A stretch of 64,000 bases of DNA. It comes from Hirundichthys speculiger. Its lineage: Eukaryota > Chordata > Actinopteri > Beloniformes > Exocoetidae. The notes beneath the pieces were generated by a model, which searched no databases, had not been told where the DNA came from, and was given only the letters and a program-made list of their open reading frames with translations. This document shows, one piece after another, positions 1-8,736 of the stretch (the stretch's first letter is position 1; every line of letters begins with the position of its first letter). Location: contig JAGFBZ010000015.1 in NCBI GenBank assembly GCA_018398805.1, positions 62,001-126,000 on the forward strand. Reading direction: 5' to 3'. Position numbers and translations under genes: made by a program.

Positions 1-1226
1 AGCCAGCTGAAATACTAGCAGGACTTTTTACTGTTTCTCACGATGTCCGAACAACGGGGGGCTGAAGTTGGCGTGTTTGACCGGGTTTTTAACGCCGCAG
101 CACAACAGGAGCTAACAGCCAGAAATGGAGAGGAATTACTCTTTGGTTAACTGAAACTTTGGTTCACTGAGCCAATAGCTAGTAGAAAGCTAGCCAATAA
201 TAAGCAACGAGTTGGATGCCTCGCATGAGCAACGTCTTACTCAACAATTCTGACTAGTCACAATTAGGTTTGAGATATCTTTAACTTTCATTCGCATGTC
301 TGCTGTACTCAGTCCGTACTAAACTGTACCCGTCGTTTGTGATGAAGGGAAACTTCCTCTCATCCACTTTTTGTGTGCCATGTTTTCTTTACGTTTCCCC
401 GGTGAGTCTGGGGATTTAACTCACAACATCTGCAGCGCAGAGATCTCTGCTGCCCGCTCCGTTTCCCCGTGAAATGACCCCGACGTGCTGTTTGGGTTCC
501 GCATCTGATCTGGACCGTCGTGTGTTTCTGCAAATGGCATCAGATTCATTCGATCTGATGTGGATCAGACGGAGCCAGATGGTTTCGTGGATCAGCGGGT
601 TTAGATGCAGGAAGTGTCCTCGTTCATATTTTCAGCCTGTTCCAGGCAGAGAAAACTAGCAGGACAGTTTGAAATTATACTCAGCAACTATGTTCAGTAC
701 TAGTGAGGGTGAACCCTTTTTTTTCCTTATCATCTTCATATCATTCGTTAATATACATCCATTTCTTCTTTTCAGGGCTGCAGCACTGACAGGAAAATCT
801 TGACTGATTATAAACCACAAAACCTGTAAGGTATCCTGGTTTTCAAGACACAAAACTGTTTCAGCTGTTTTCATTGTCTTGTTTGAGAACGACGTGGTCA
901 TGAAGGCAGCATCTGTTGCTCAGAAATCGAGGTTAGAATAATGAATGAGAAAAAGGAATATGATTTCACTTGAGCAGCATGAATGAATGAATGTTTTTAC
1001 TGTGTGATGGTTCATCCCAGACGCCTCTGAGGCCGGTAGACGTTAAAGCTGCTTCTGAACAGAGTTGACCGAAGGCTTCAGTCTGACTCTGAAGATTAAT
1101 GAATGTTGCTGTGAGTTTCAGTGTTTGACAAAGGTTTCTGAAAGTAATGCCGTTATACCGTTATGTTATATTAGCTTCTGATAATGAACAGTTCTTCATG
1201 TGTTGCTTTCTGAAGGGTTGTGGACA
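1..1226. other. unassigned non-coding DNA
   Basis: No coding region, RNA gene or recognisable transposon terminus was found. Short open frames here lack motifs and have ordinary non-coding composition. It is probably intergenic or intronic. Confidence 0.4.
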
Positions 1227-1230
1227 GTTC

Positions 1231-1262
1231 AGTTCAATTCAATTCAATTCAATTCAATTCAA
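1231..1262. repeat. (TTCAA)n microsatellite
   Basis: About six tandem copies of a 5-bp TTCAA unit. This unit is a common tail of teleost LINE and SINE copies, but no recognisable element body is attached here. Confidence 0.8.
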
Positions 1263-1343
1263 TAATTTGAGGAACATTACTTTTTAATAATAAAGTGATT
1301 TCAATCACCTGCTGACCATAACTGTATGAAATAACAGCATTAT

Positions 1344-2344
1344 CCATCCATCCATCCATCCATCCATCCATCATCTACGCCAGGGGTGTCAGACTCATTT
1401 TCACTGAGGGCCACATCAGCATCATGGTTGCCATCGAAGGGCCAGATTGACACCGTGAATGTAACAAAATGCAATGAAAATCATATAAATTAAACTACAC
1501 CTTGTTAAATAACTGTTTCCGTAATTATCATGTATTCAGGTATCAAATATTTAACTCATTATTATATTAAACTCAGGGTTTGTGGTTGTAAACCTGCTCT
1601 CGTACAGGTGATGGTTAGAAAAGGAAGCGGTTCTTTGTTTTTCTTGCAGGCTAAATTTAGCATAATTAGCTCCGTGTTTCCTGTCAAAACACAGACATAG
1701 ATTAAAGCTCTTTCATGACTGACACCTGCCTCATAATACAAAAGACAAGCCTACTGCACCTTGAGGTGAAAACTTGTATTTGTTTTCTCGTCGTTCATAA
1801 AACTGCTTTCCTTGTGCATTAAATGTTCTTTTCTTGAACATGTTGGGGTTAGTTTGTAGAGGTTTTTCTTAAGTTTGTCAGTTCTGAAAATCATCTTTAT
1901 GTCTTGCTCATGGTTATATACTGTTATCTTGTGGGTAACGACGAAATGCATTATAAGAGATGTAGTTTATGTCCATATGTGCTTTAAAGCGCTGTAAGCT
2001 TATTTTAAGTCTTAAAATATTGGTTCAAAATTTAAGCCAATAATACACAAGCTCTCGAGGGCCACATAAAATGACATGGTGGGCCACATTTGGCCCGCGG
2101 GCCTTGTGTTTGACACATGTGATCTACGCCCGTTTAATCCTATTCAGGGTCACATGGATCTGCTGGAGTCTGTCCCAGCTCTCTTCAGGTGAAAGTCAGG
2201 GGTTCACCTGAACAGGTCGCCAGTCCATCGCAGGGCCACATGTAGATGAACAACCAGACACACGCACAATCACTCCTACGGGCAATTAAGAACCACTAAT
2301 TAACCTAACGTGCATGTCTCTGGACTGTGGGAGGAAACCGGAGT
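1344..2344 (-). mobile_element. 5'-truncated SINE (ATGG-tailed family), interrupted by a hAT element
   Basis: The minus-strand sequence matches the 3' two-thirds of the full-length SINE at 23238-23609, including the block about calculated 'checked' spacing (tccagtccatcgcagggcc) and the block around the ctgtgggaggaaaccgg motif. It ends in an ATGG tail, seen here as ccatccatcc on the plus strand. A perfect 14-bp direct repeat, aataacagcattat, flanks it at 1330-1343 and 2345-2358, as expected of target-primed retrotransposition. The tRNA-like 5' head is missing. A 741-bp hAT element sits inside at 1381-2121. Confidence 0.8.
1381..2121. mobile_element. hAT-family DNA transposon copy (CAGGGGTGTC family, copy 1)
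   Basis: The termini are caggggtgtcagactca on the left and tttgacacatgtg on the right, which are imperfect inverted repeats. A perfect 8-bp target duplication, atctacgc, lies at 1373-1380 and 2122-2129, diagnostic of hAT insertion. A second copy is at 48008-48739. The interior is a degenerate minus-strand remnant of a transposase N-terminus, clearer in copy 2. It inserted into an already resident SINE, so it is the younger of the two. Confidence 0.88.
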
Positions 2345-2771
2345 AATAACAGCATTATAACCTTTGTAATTATGACTTATACAGCTTTTTTTTTTTTTTT
2401 TTTTGTCTGACCTCACCACTTAAAGGTATGGTGGGAGATCTTTTTTTGCAGCATTTTTTTTACAATATTGCCTGAAAACCTTTTCACATTCCCATTGCAC
2501 CCACTGAAATAGAATGTTTGCAAAAAAACGAAACATTTTGGTCCGGTCTAGAGGGTATAATCAGAGAAAAACTCTGACCAATCATTGTACTGATCATCTT
2601 TACATTTATTGGCTGCCTAATACGTCCATCAAATATCAATGCACCCCCGTCATCTTGCACATTCACAGTTTCGTTACCTCCCATAGCTCTGGCAATCAGG
2701 TGAGCAGACACAGCGTTGCTATTTGAAAGCCAGAAATCAAGTTAGCTCGCACAGATCATTTTGTTGCAACA

Positions 2772-2971
2772 ATGTCAGAGAAGAAGACGTCAACCGGCAG
2801 CAAAATCAAAGAGAAAACTGTTGTTGAAAAAGCAACAGCCATGCGGAAGCTAACCGAAGAACGAAACAGAACAAGAGTGGTTATCGGTACAGCTTTCCAG
2901 CGCTGGCGCCAGCTAAAAAATGAAAAGGGGCTCCAGACCGACGCCAAGGTGGCCCAGTTTCTACTGGATAG
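2772..2971 (+). CDS. possible first exon inside the Kolobok-like element
   Basis: Function is not assigned. An ATG with A at -3 opens a 66-codon frame rich in Lys, Arg, Glu and Thr (SEKKTSTGSKIKEK near the start, then GTAFQRWRQLKNEKGLQTD and a hydrophobic VAQFLLDR end). The frame runs directly into a textbook splice donor, AG|GTAAGA, at 2972, and the in-frame stop is created by the intron itself. From memory, short RWRxLK...FLLD segments occur near the N-terminus of uncharacterised fish proteins linked to transposons; I cannot verify this. No partner exon with a matching acceptor was found downstream before the element ends. It could be a transposon-encoded accessory protein, a captured host exon, or chance. 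Confidence 0.45.
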
Positions 2972-3166
2972 GTAAGATGATGCCGCTCTGATTATATAAT
3001 ATTTCAACATACTGGTCTGTTACGGGTATTGTAGGCCTATTCACCCAGTCAGTGAGAAAATGAAAGATGATGACAAAATTATTGTCTATGGAGTGACATG
3101 ACAAACATATTCCAGCATGTTTCGCTAAGCTACCGACTCTGTCAACTAGGCTACAGTACTATGTGT

Positions 3167-3388
3167 ACTATGAACTATGAACTATGAACTGATCTGTGAT
3201 CGATAAAAAACTTCTGAGGCAGAGAGTTTATTCATACAGACATGGACAGATTTGTTGGTGTCCCTCTGAAAAAAAAAAAAAATCAACCATCTCTGAAATG
3301 ACCTGATATTGTCTGGCACAAGTCTAACTTTGTTTTTGATAGAATTAATAATGCTATGGACAGACGTGAGGGCAACCTTAAAGGCTGC
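3167..3388 (-). mobile_element. retroposed copy of the 5162-5373 sequence
   Basis: About 205 bp is almost identical to 5162-5373, differing by one C/T change and A-run length. It is flanked by a perfect 14-bp direct repeat, acagtactatgtgt, at 3153-3166 and 3389-3402. The left end carries three tandem copies of a 7-bp unit (actatga) that are absent from the other copy. Read on the minus strand this is a 3' tail. The layout is that of a 5'-truncated retroposon inserted into the Kolobok-like element. Confidence 0.75.
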
Positions 3389-4381
3389 ACAGTACTATGT
3401 GTGACACCGTTAGCTAGGCTGTTGTTATCCTTGATGGAGAAGACGCCATGGCTTGAAGTTAGCCAGCCACTCTGATGCTACTTGTTGTTGGCAAATTGAC
3501 GTGAGTGCTCGCAAATGCTCGTGAACTTCTGTGACCGCTCGAGACAGCGTGCGTTTTCATGTAGTCTTGAATCGTGTGAAGGCGTGGTTTCAAGGGGTGA
3601 GCTGAAGAGGAGGAGGCGGAGCCTTTGGGAGGAGGGAGGGAGTGTATATTTTTTAAAATCTCACTTGAGTTGAAATGCTGGAACCGTTTTTTCAAACATC
3701 TCCCACCCTAACTTTAAATTACTCCCATCCCAGTTTGTTTTTTGAAAGTGTTTTTGGCCTGGGATGTAGGAATGGATGCACATTAACAAAGTTAATTGCG
3801 TTGCAGAGAGACAATCTGAAACATACTGGCTTTATTGTGTCTCTAGTGAGAGAAAGTTCTTACTTTCCACAGTTGTTCAGGAGATGCCTGGATTATTCCA
3901 TAAAACGATTCGCCGCGGAATCTGTCCTAAATGTCAAATTAGTTAGTCAGTGATTAATCAGCCTTTCAGTGATGTTCACATCAACATGTTTTCTGTCATA
4001 TAAACGAACACCATATGAACATGTGAACATTTAACGTTGGAGTGTTTTATTTTTCAGCGGAAACTAAAATCTAATTAACGAAGGAAAAGCCTTCTCGAGA
4101 GCTTCATGACATTGTAACAACACATCTCACCTCATCTCTTTGCTCGTCTTCGTCTTGATCTGTGTACGGTTTGCACGTGCATGTCGTCCACGTTAGTAGA
4201 TCCGTGCTAGAACGTTCTCTCGACTCTGAAGGTCCTCACAGAGTCATGGAAAGTCTCCTCGGGCCAAATCAATAGTCTGACCTATTAGTACAGCCATTGA
4301 TCGGGGCCCAGAGGACCAGAGGATGGTGTGAATGTGATGTGACCGCAGGGATGTTTGTTGTGCGATTCGTCTACACTTCCC

Positions 4382-4403
4382 TCCATCCATCCATCCATCC
4401 ATC
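4382..4403. repeat. (CATC)n microsatellite
   Basis: Five tandem tetranucleotide units of the kind that tail the local SINE family; no SINE body is attached. Confidence 0.7.
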
Positions 4404-4836
4404 AGCCCTAACATTACTCCATGCATGATTAAATCTGATCAATAAACACAGATGAATGAGCCAAAACATTGCTCTTAATATCAAATCAACAGGAAAGCGA
4501 CCTCTGCTGGGTTTATGCCGCCCTCGCTGATACAGTTTTCAATTCTGAACACGCCAGTCATTTAAAAAAAAGCACTTGACCTTTTTTTTTTTTTTATCTC
4601 AGTTGATATCTTTTTAGATCCAATCTCTGCGAGTAATGAGAAACCCATCATTTTATAACTGCAGCACATTTAAATCTCATTAAAACAGCCACCCTTTCCT
4701 GCGGTCTAGCTGCTAAAATAATGAGAGACAAAGATAATCATCAATAATCATAAATGATATGTGTATGATTTAGTTTAAAGCAAAGATTCAAGCTGCACTA
4801 ATGCAATTATGCAAATCTAACACAGATGGATTAGAT

Positions 4837-5094
4837 CAGTGGTGCGCAAACTGTGGTACGTGGTACGCGAACGTCATGACTTGTCAATGCTTGACAATGC
4901 ATTATAAATACAACGTTTCAAATGAAATTCAGGTTACAATAAATAACCACAATAAGGAATAAACATCTCTGTGTGTTTAAAGCTAATTGAGAAGGCATAT
5001 ATGGTTATATTTTAAAATTGGTCATCATGGTGGTACTCAGAGAGCTGAACAGTTTCTCAGGTGGTACGCAGTATTAAAAGTTTGTGAACCACTG
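4837..5094. mobile_element. short hAT MITE with perfect target duplication
   Basis: The termini are cagtggtgcgcaaactgtgg and gtttgtgaaccactg, an imperfect inverted repeat. A perfect 8-bp duplication, gattagat, lies at 4829-4836 and 5095-5102. At 258 bp it has no coding capacity. The motif gtggtac recurs near both ends. Confidence 0.9.
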
Positions 5095-5161
5095 GATTAG
5101 ATGTATCTTTGAGCTCGCGGCGAGGTGGTTTAATCATCTCCTCATGTATGTCACTCTGTGG

Positions 5162-5373
5162 ATGAACTGATCTGTGATCGATAAAAAACTTCTGAGGCAG
5201 AGAGTTTATTCATACAGACATGGACAGATTTGTTGGTGTCCCTCTGAAAAAAAAAAAAAAAAATCAACCATCTCTGAAATGACCTGATATTGTCTGGCAC
5301 AAGTCTAACTTTGTTTTTGATAGAATTAATAATGTTATGGACAGACGTGAGGGCAACCTTAAAGGCTGCACAG
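5162..5373. repeat. second copy of the 3167-3388 retroposed sequence
   Basis: Near-identical to the insert at 3167-3388, but without the 7-bp tandem tail or an obvious target duplication. Similarity stops at the insert's 5' end while this locus continues to about 5640, so it may be the source-like copy. On the minus strand a frame of about 86 codons (5151-5411) crosses it, including AFKVALTSVHNIINSIK; I do not recognise a family. Confidence 0.7.
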
Positions 5374-6029
5374 CCTGTAGCAGTAACTACTGCAAACAAA
5401 CAAATTCTCACAGATATTCAAGAACAGGCTTTTTTTTTCCTGATAGTTGAGGTCAACTCAGAGAGGCCTGCAGAAGAGAAACAGTCCAGAGTCAAATCAG
5501 AGCCAAAAGAAGTTAGCGAAGCTGCAGGGACGTCCTCAGCCATGGACAGTTGTTCTTGGCCGATCTCATCTCTAATATTGATTATTTTACTGCTAAAAAA
5601 GTTAAAAAGTCTTGATGACTGAGAGTAGCAGGAATGCATGAACCTACAGCCTGGCTACAGTCCTGAACAGAAAATTATATTTGTTCTCTTCTATTAATGA
5701 TGGATAATTTAAAGAGAGAATATAAATTATTTAAATACTGCATTGTGGATTTTTCCACTGCCGATATGAATGTAAAAGAAAAACATGGCTGCTTATCAAA
5801 GAGGTTGGAGAAATGAGATGGGGATGTAACACTGGAGCCATGGGATGTCACTGTGAATTAAATAAGTAATTATGAGGTATGTTGGATGTCATGCTCTTTT
5901 CTCTCCAAATAATTTTTCATTTATCACAGCTAACAACCATTAGAGACACTCTGGACATTGAAAATACATCAAACCAATGTGTGTTTACTACAATCCCTCT
6001 ATGTGGCAGAACTGCTTTTCATTACATGG
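5374..6029. other. unassigned sequence
   Basis: A plus-strand open stretch through 5622 contains an acidic, Lys/Glu-rich segment without a recognised domain. Nothing else is supported. Confidence 0.3.
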
Positions 6030-6037
6030 GTGTGTTC

Positions 6038-6798
6038 TAGAGGTCTTCGGAACAACCCGACAACCCGACAACCCGAGGTTCCAACCCGACCCGAATCGGG
6101 TCTCGGGTCCATTCAAAAGATGTGACTCCGGGTTCGGGTTGGAACGGTACAGTTAGTCTCGGGTCCAGTCGGTGCTCATTGACAGGCTGGGTCCCCGTTT
6201 ACTCCAGAGAGGTAAAGATATTGGTGGTGGCAGCCAATGTCAGGAATCGGGGGAGTTTAATTAATTATTAATTAACGTGGTGTATTTGTCATGAAACAGT
6301 CGTGTTGCCGTAGCGTGTTATTAGCGGTTTGCCCGGCAGCTGTAATGCACAATGGATCGCCAACATGACAATGCTGGATGAGAGAATATGTTCATGACAC
6401 GTCCTGACCGGTGTAGGCTATTAGCATTAGCAGTTGCTACCAATAGCATCTGTATCCACAAAGAAAATAACGACGTGGATTTATTGTTGTTTACATCACG
6501 TAGCCTATGGAGCAACTGAGCCGGGTAGAAGAAAATCAAGTTTTATTCAACTCTAGACAACTTTAACATGAGCAGCTATGGGCTGGATTGTCTCGGTTCT
6601 ATTCAGGTAACTCGGTTTGGTTCGTGGTCGTAAACTAAAGACTCGGGTCGGGTCAGTTTCGGGTCCACATATCGCAGGTCCATTTGGGTTTGGACTCCCG
6701 AACTTATGATAATAGCTCGGAGCGGGTCGGTTTCGGGTCAAATTTTCACGGGTCCATTCAGGTTCGGGTCTATGAAAGTGGACCCGTGAAGACCTCTA
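6038..6798. mobile_element. hAT non-autonomous element rich in GGGTC motifs
   Basis: The termini tagaggtcttc and gaagacctcta are perfect 11-bp inverted repeats, with a perfect 8-bp target duplication gtgtgttc at 6030-6037 and 6799-6806. Subterminal regions are filled with variants of cgggt/acccg (for example acaacccgacaacccgac on the left and cgggtccattcaggttcggg on the right), giving dense short inverted motifs on both sides. There is no transposase frame in 761 bp. Confidence 0.9.
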
Positions 6799-6806
6799 GT
6801 GTGTTC

Positions 6807-7380
6807 ATTGTATCTTATGCCAGGGGTTGAGACTTGTGCTTTTTCTGTGATACACTGCCCCCATCTGGTCAGTAATTATAATACTACATAGAGTGACTTT
6901 AACAAACATTGTTTCTCCTTTTCTTTTTTTGGCCTGGGTCGAATAAAGTGTCACTTTGTCACAACAGAGTTACTTCATGAGAAGAAGATGCTGCATGATC
7001 CTCCGCCGTATGGTGTTGTCACCCGCTGGAGGATCCGCTCACATGACCTTCCCGCGGATGAAAAAATAGAAAGTTACACTTATGGCGTGTCTGTGTGTAA
7101 AACACTGAAGTGTATTGTTAAGTGACCTTTAAAAAAAACTGTTAATTACCCTCTAGGCCCCCCCCCCCCATGTGTGAGAAAATAAGATGCCACGATGAGT
7201 GCCCTTGCAGTGTCTCAAGTTTTACTTTCAGCCAAGGACAAGATATGCCTTACTCTGAGCCATCGCTGCAGTGAGATTATAAAATCAGGAAATAGGTCCA
7301 GCGCTGTACTGAAATCCTTAAAGCAATGTAGTCACAGCTCTTCAGCTTTGAGGGATTTAAAGAGATAAATTACTAGAAAA
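6807..7380. other. unassigned sequence with a poly-C run
   Basis: No feature beyond a C homopolymer near 7158-7169. No coding frame or transposon terminus was recognised. Confidence 0.3.
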
Positions 7381-7385
7381 CTGAA

Positions 7386-7621
7386 TAAACAGTAGTTTCT
7401 CTGTGTATGTTTAGGTCAAAGATGCAAAAGGAATAGATAACAGAGATAAAAATACACAGAGAAACTACTGTTTATTGTGTAATTTTATGTATGTTTAGGT
7501 CAAAGATGCAAAAGGAATAGATAACAGAGATAAACATACACCGAGAAACTACTGTTTATTGTGTATGTTTATGTATGTTTAGGTCAAAGATGCAAAAGGA
7601 ATAGATAACAGAGATAAACAG
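7386..7621. repeat. 84-bp tandem repeat with an inverted entry arm
   Basis: The segment starting gtatgtttaggtcaaagatg occurs at 7405, 7489 and 7573, exactly 84 bp apart, giving about 2.6 units that are nearly identical. A 22-bp stretch at 7386-7407, just before the first unit, is the perfect reverse complement of 7453-7474 inside unit 1, so the array opens with a potential hairpin. Confidence 0.9.
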
Positions 7622-7629
7622 TATGTCTG

Positions 7630-8085
7630 TTTGAGTCAAAGGTTTGCCGAGTCGACCTTGTGCAAAGAAATTTGAAAAGGTTTTTTAGTAATGAGTTTGT
7701 CATTAAGGTGTCCTGACGGCGGACAGAGCGAGAAAATAAATCAGAAGTACAACCGATATGTTGATTTTTTCACTTTCGGAGTCACTCTATAAAAGGTTAA
7801 TTGGGGATGTTTAAAGACGTGCCGTCTTCGTATTGACAACCCGAGTGCATACTAAATACTTCTAATGTCAAAGTCTTGTTGAAAAGCTTTGCAGCAAACT
7901 AAGATGGAACAGGTTTATTAATTTAACCAAAATCACAATTTTCAATATCATCTTATACTCACATGCCAGCTAAGTTTAAGACATTTGTTAAAGGCAGCAT
8001 CGATATCATCGTCCTATCATATCACCAAATTAAAACAACACAGCCTCGACAAAAAGGTTGCAAAAAAACTGCAGAAAGTGGAAAT
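7630..8085. other. unassigned sequence up to the BEL insertion
   Basis: Non-coding. It ends in gattc (8086-8090), the left copy of the BEL element's target duplication. Confidence 0.4.
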
Positions 8086-8090
8086 GATTC

Positions 8091-8706
8091 TATTCTGCCC
8101 TCGCACCAGCTAGGCAGATAGTTAACCATCACCGGAAAAACCACACCGTTGTTCCTTCTTTCTTTTATTTCGGTAGAACGGCATGGAAGTCAACAGTGGT
8201 CATGTGTGGTAAAACTGTAAACAAACAGTACAGAGTATATAAGGTAAAAGGAATTACAACTTCTTCAAGGCAAAAATAAATCTGACAACCCCGCCACGGC
8301 CCCCCACGACCCTGACAACCCCGCCACGGCCACCCACGAAGGCAAACAACACAACAAAAAAATGCTAACGCTAACGCTAGCTCGCGGCTAAATTAGAAAG
8401 TAAAATAAGGCCTTTTTTCATCACAAATAAATATAAAACTTTATAAAACAATGAACCGAAGTCAATATGAGTTGTGAGCAATGATTACACAACATAAAAA
8501 CACACATACCGGCTGTGCTGGCTCAAACAGCATGAAAGTACAGAAGCAGGATGAACTGGTCTCCATGAAAACGGGAAGGAAGTAGCAACGGCGCCACTTC
8601 CTGCTTTATCAAAATAAGATGCACCTCCACAAAACACAAACAAGGGATATACCATCCTACTGATCAACAAATTAAAAGCTGGGGCGGCTCTTAAGGAGCC
8701 AGAACA
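8091..8706 (-). repeat. 3' LTR of the BEL/Pao element
   Basis: Read on the minus strand it starts tgttctgg and ends cagaata. A polyadenylation signal AATAAA lies on the minus strand at 8164-8169. A tandem pair of about 29-bp GC-rich units (ctgacaaccccgccacggcc core) lies at 8281-8339. It matches the 5' LTR apart from one substitution and one single-base indel. Confidence 0.95.
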
Positions 8707-8715
8707 CTCCCCGCC
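8707..8715 (-). other. polypurine tract of the BEL/Pao element
   Basis: The minus-strand sequence GGCGGGGAG lies directly against the 3' LTR, in the position used to prime plus-strand DNA synthesis. The pol stop is about 20 bp upstream. Confidence 0.65.
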
Positions 8716-8736
8716 TGACATCAATAAGATGTCAAA

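Larger units (their letters stand above)
2424..3713. mobile_element. Kolobok-like DNA transposon with TTAA target duplication
   Basis: The terminal inverted repeats are aggtatggtgggagat at the left and the complement of agttagggtgggagat at the right, 14 of 16 matching. TTAA lies immediately outside at 2420-2423 and 3714-3717. TTAA duplication with short AG-starting ends fits Kolobok; piggyBac also uses TTAA, but the termini do not resemble the fish piggyBac ends at 40177. No DDE transposase domain is visible in the 1.3 kb, so the copy is non-autonomous or internally deleted. It carries the possible exon at 2772 and a nested insert at 3167-3388. Confidence 0.65.

Noticed and set aside
5151..5622. 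Overlapping frames of 86 and 110 codons on opposite strands as a possible host gene.
   Set aside because: No recognised domain; part of the region is a duplicated repeat with an A-run, and no splice structure or codon bias supports coding.
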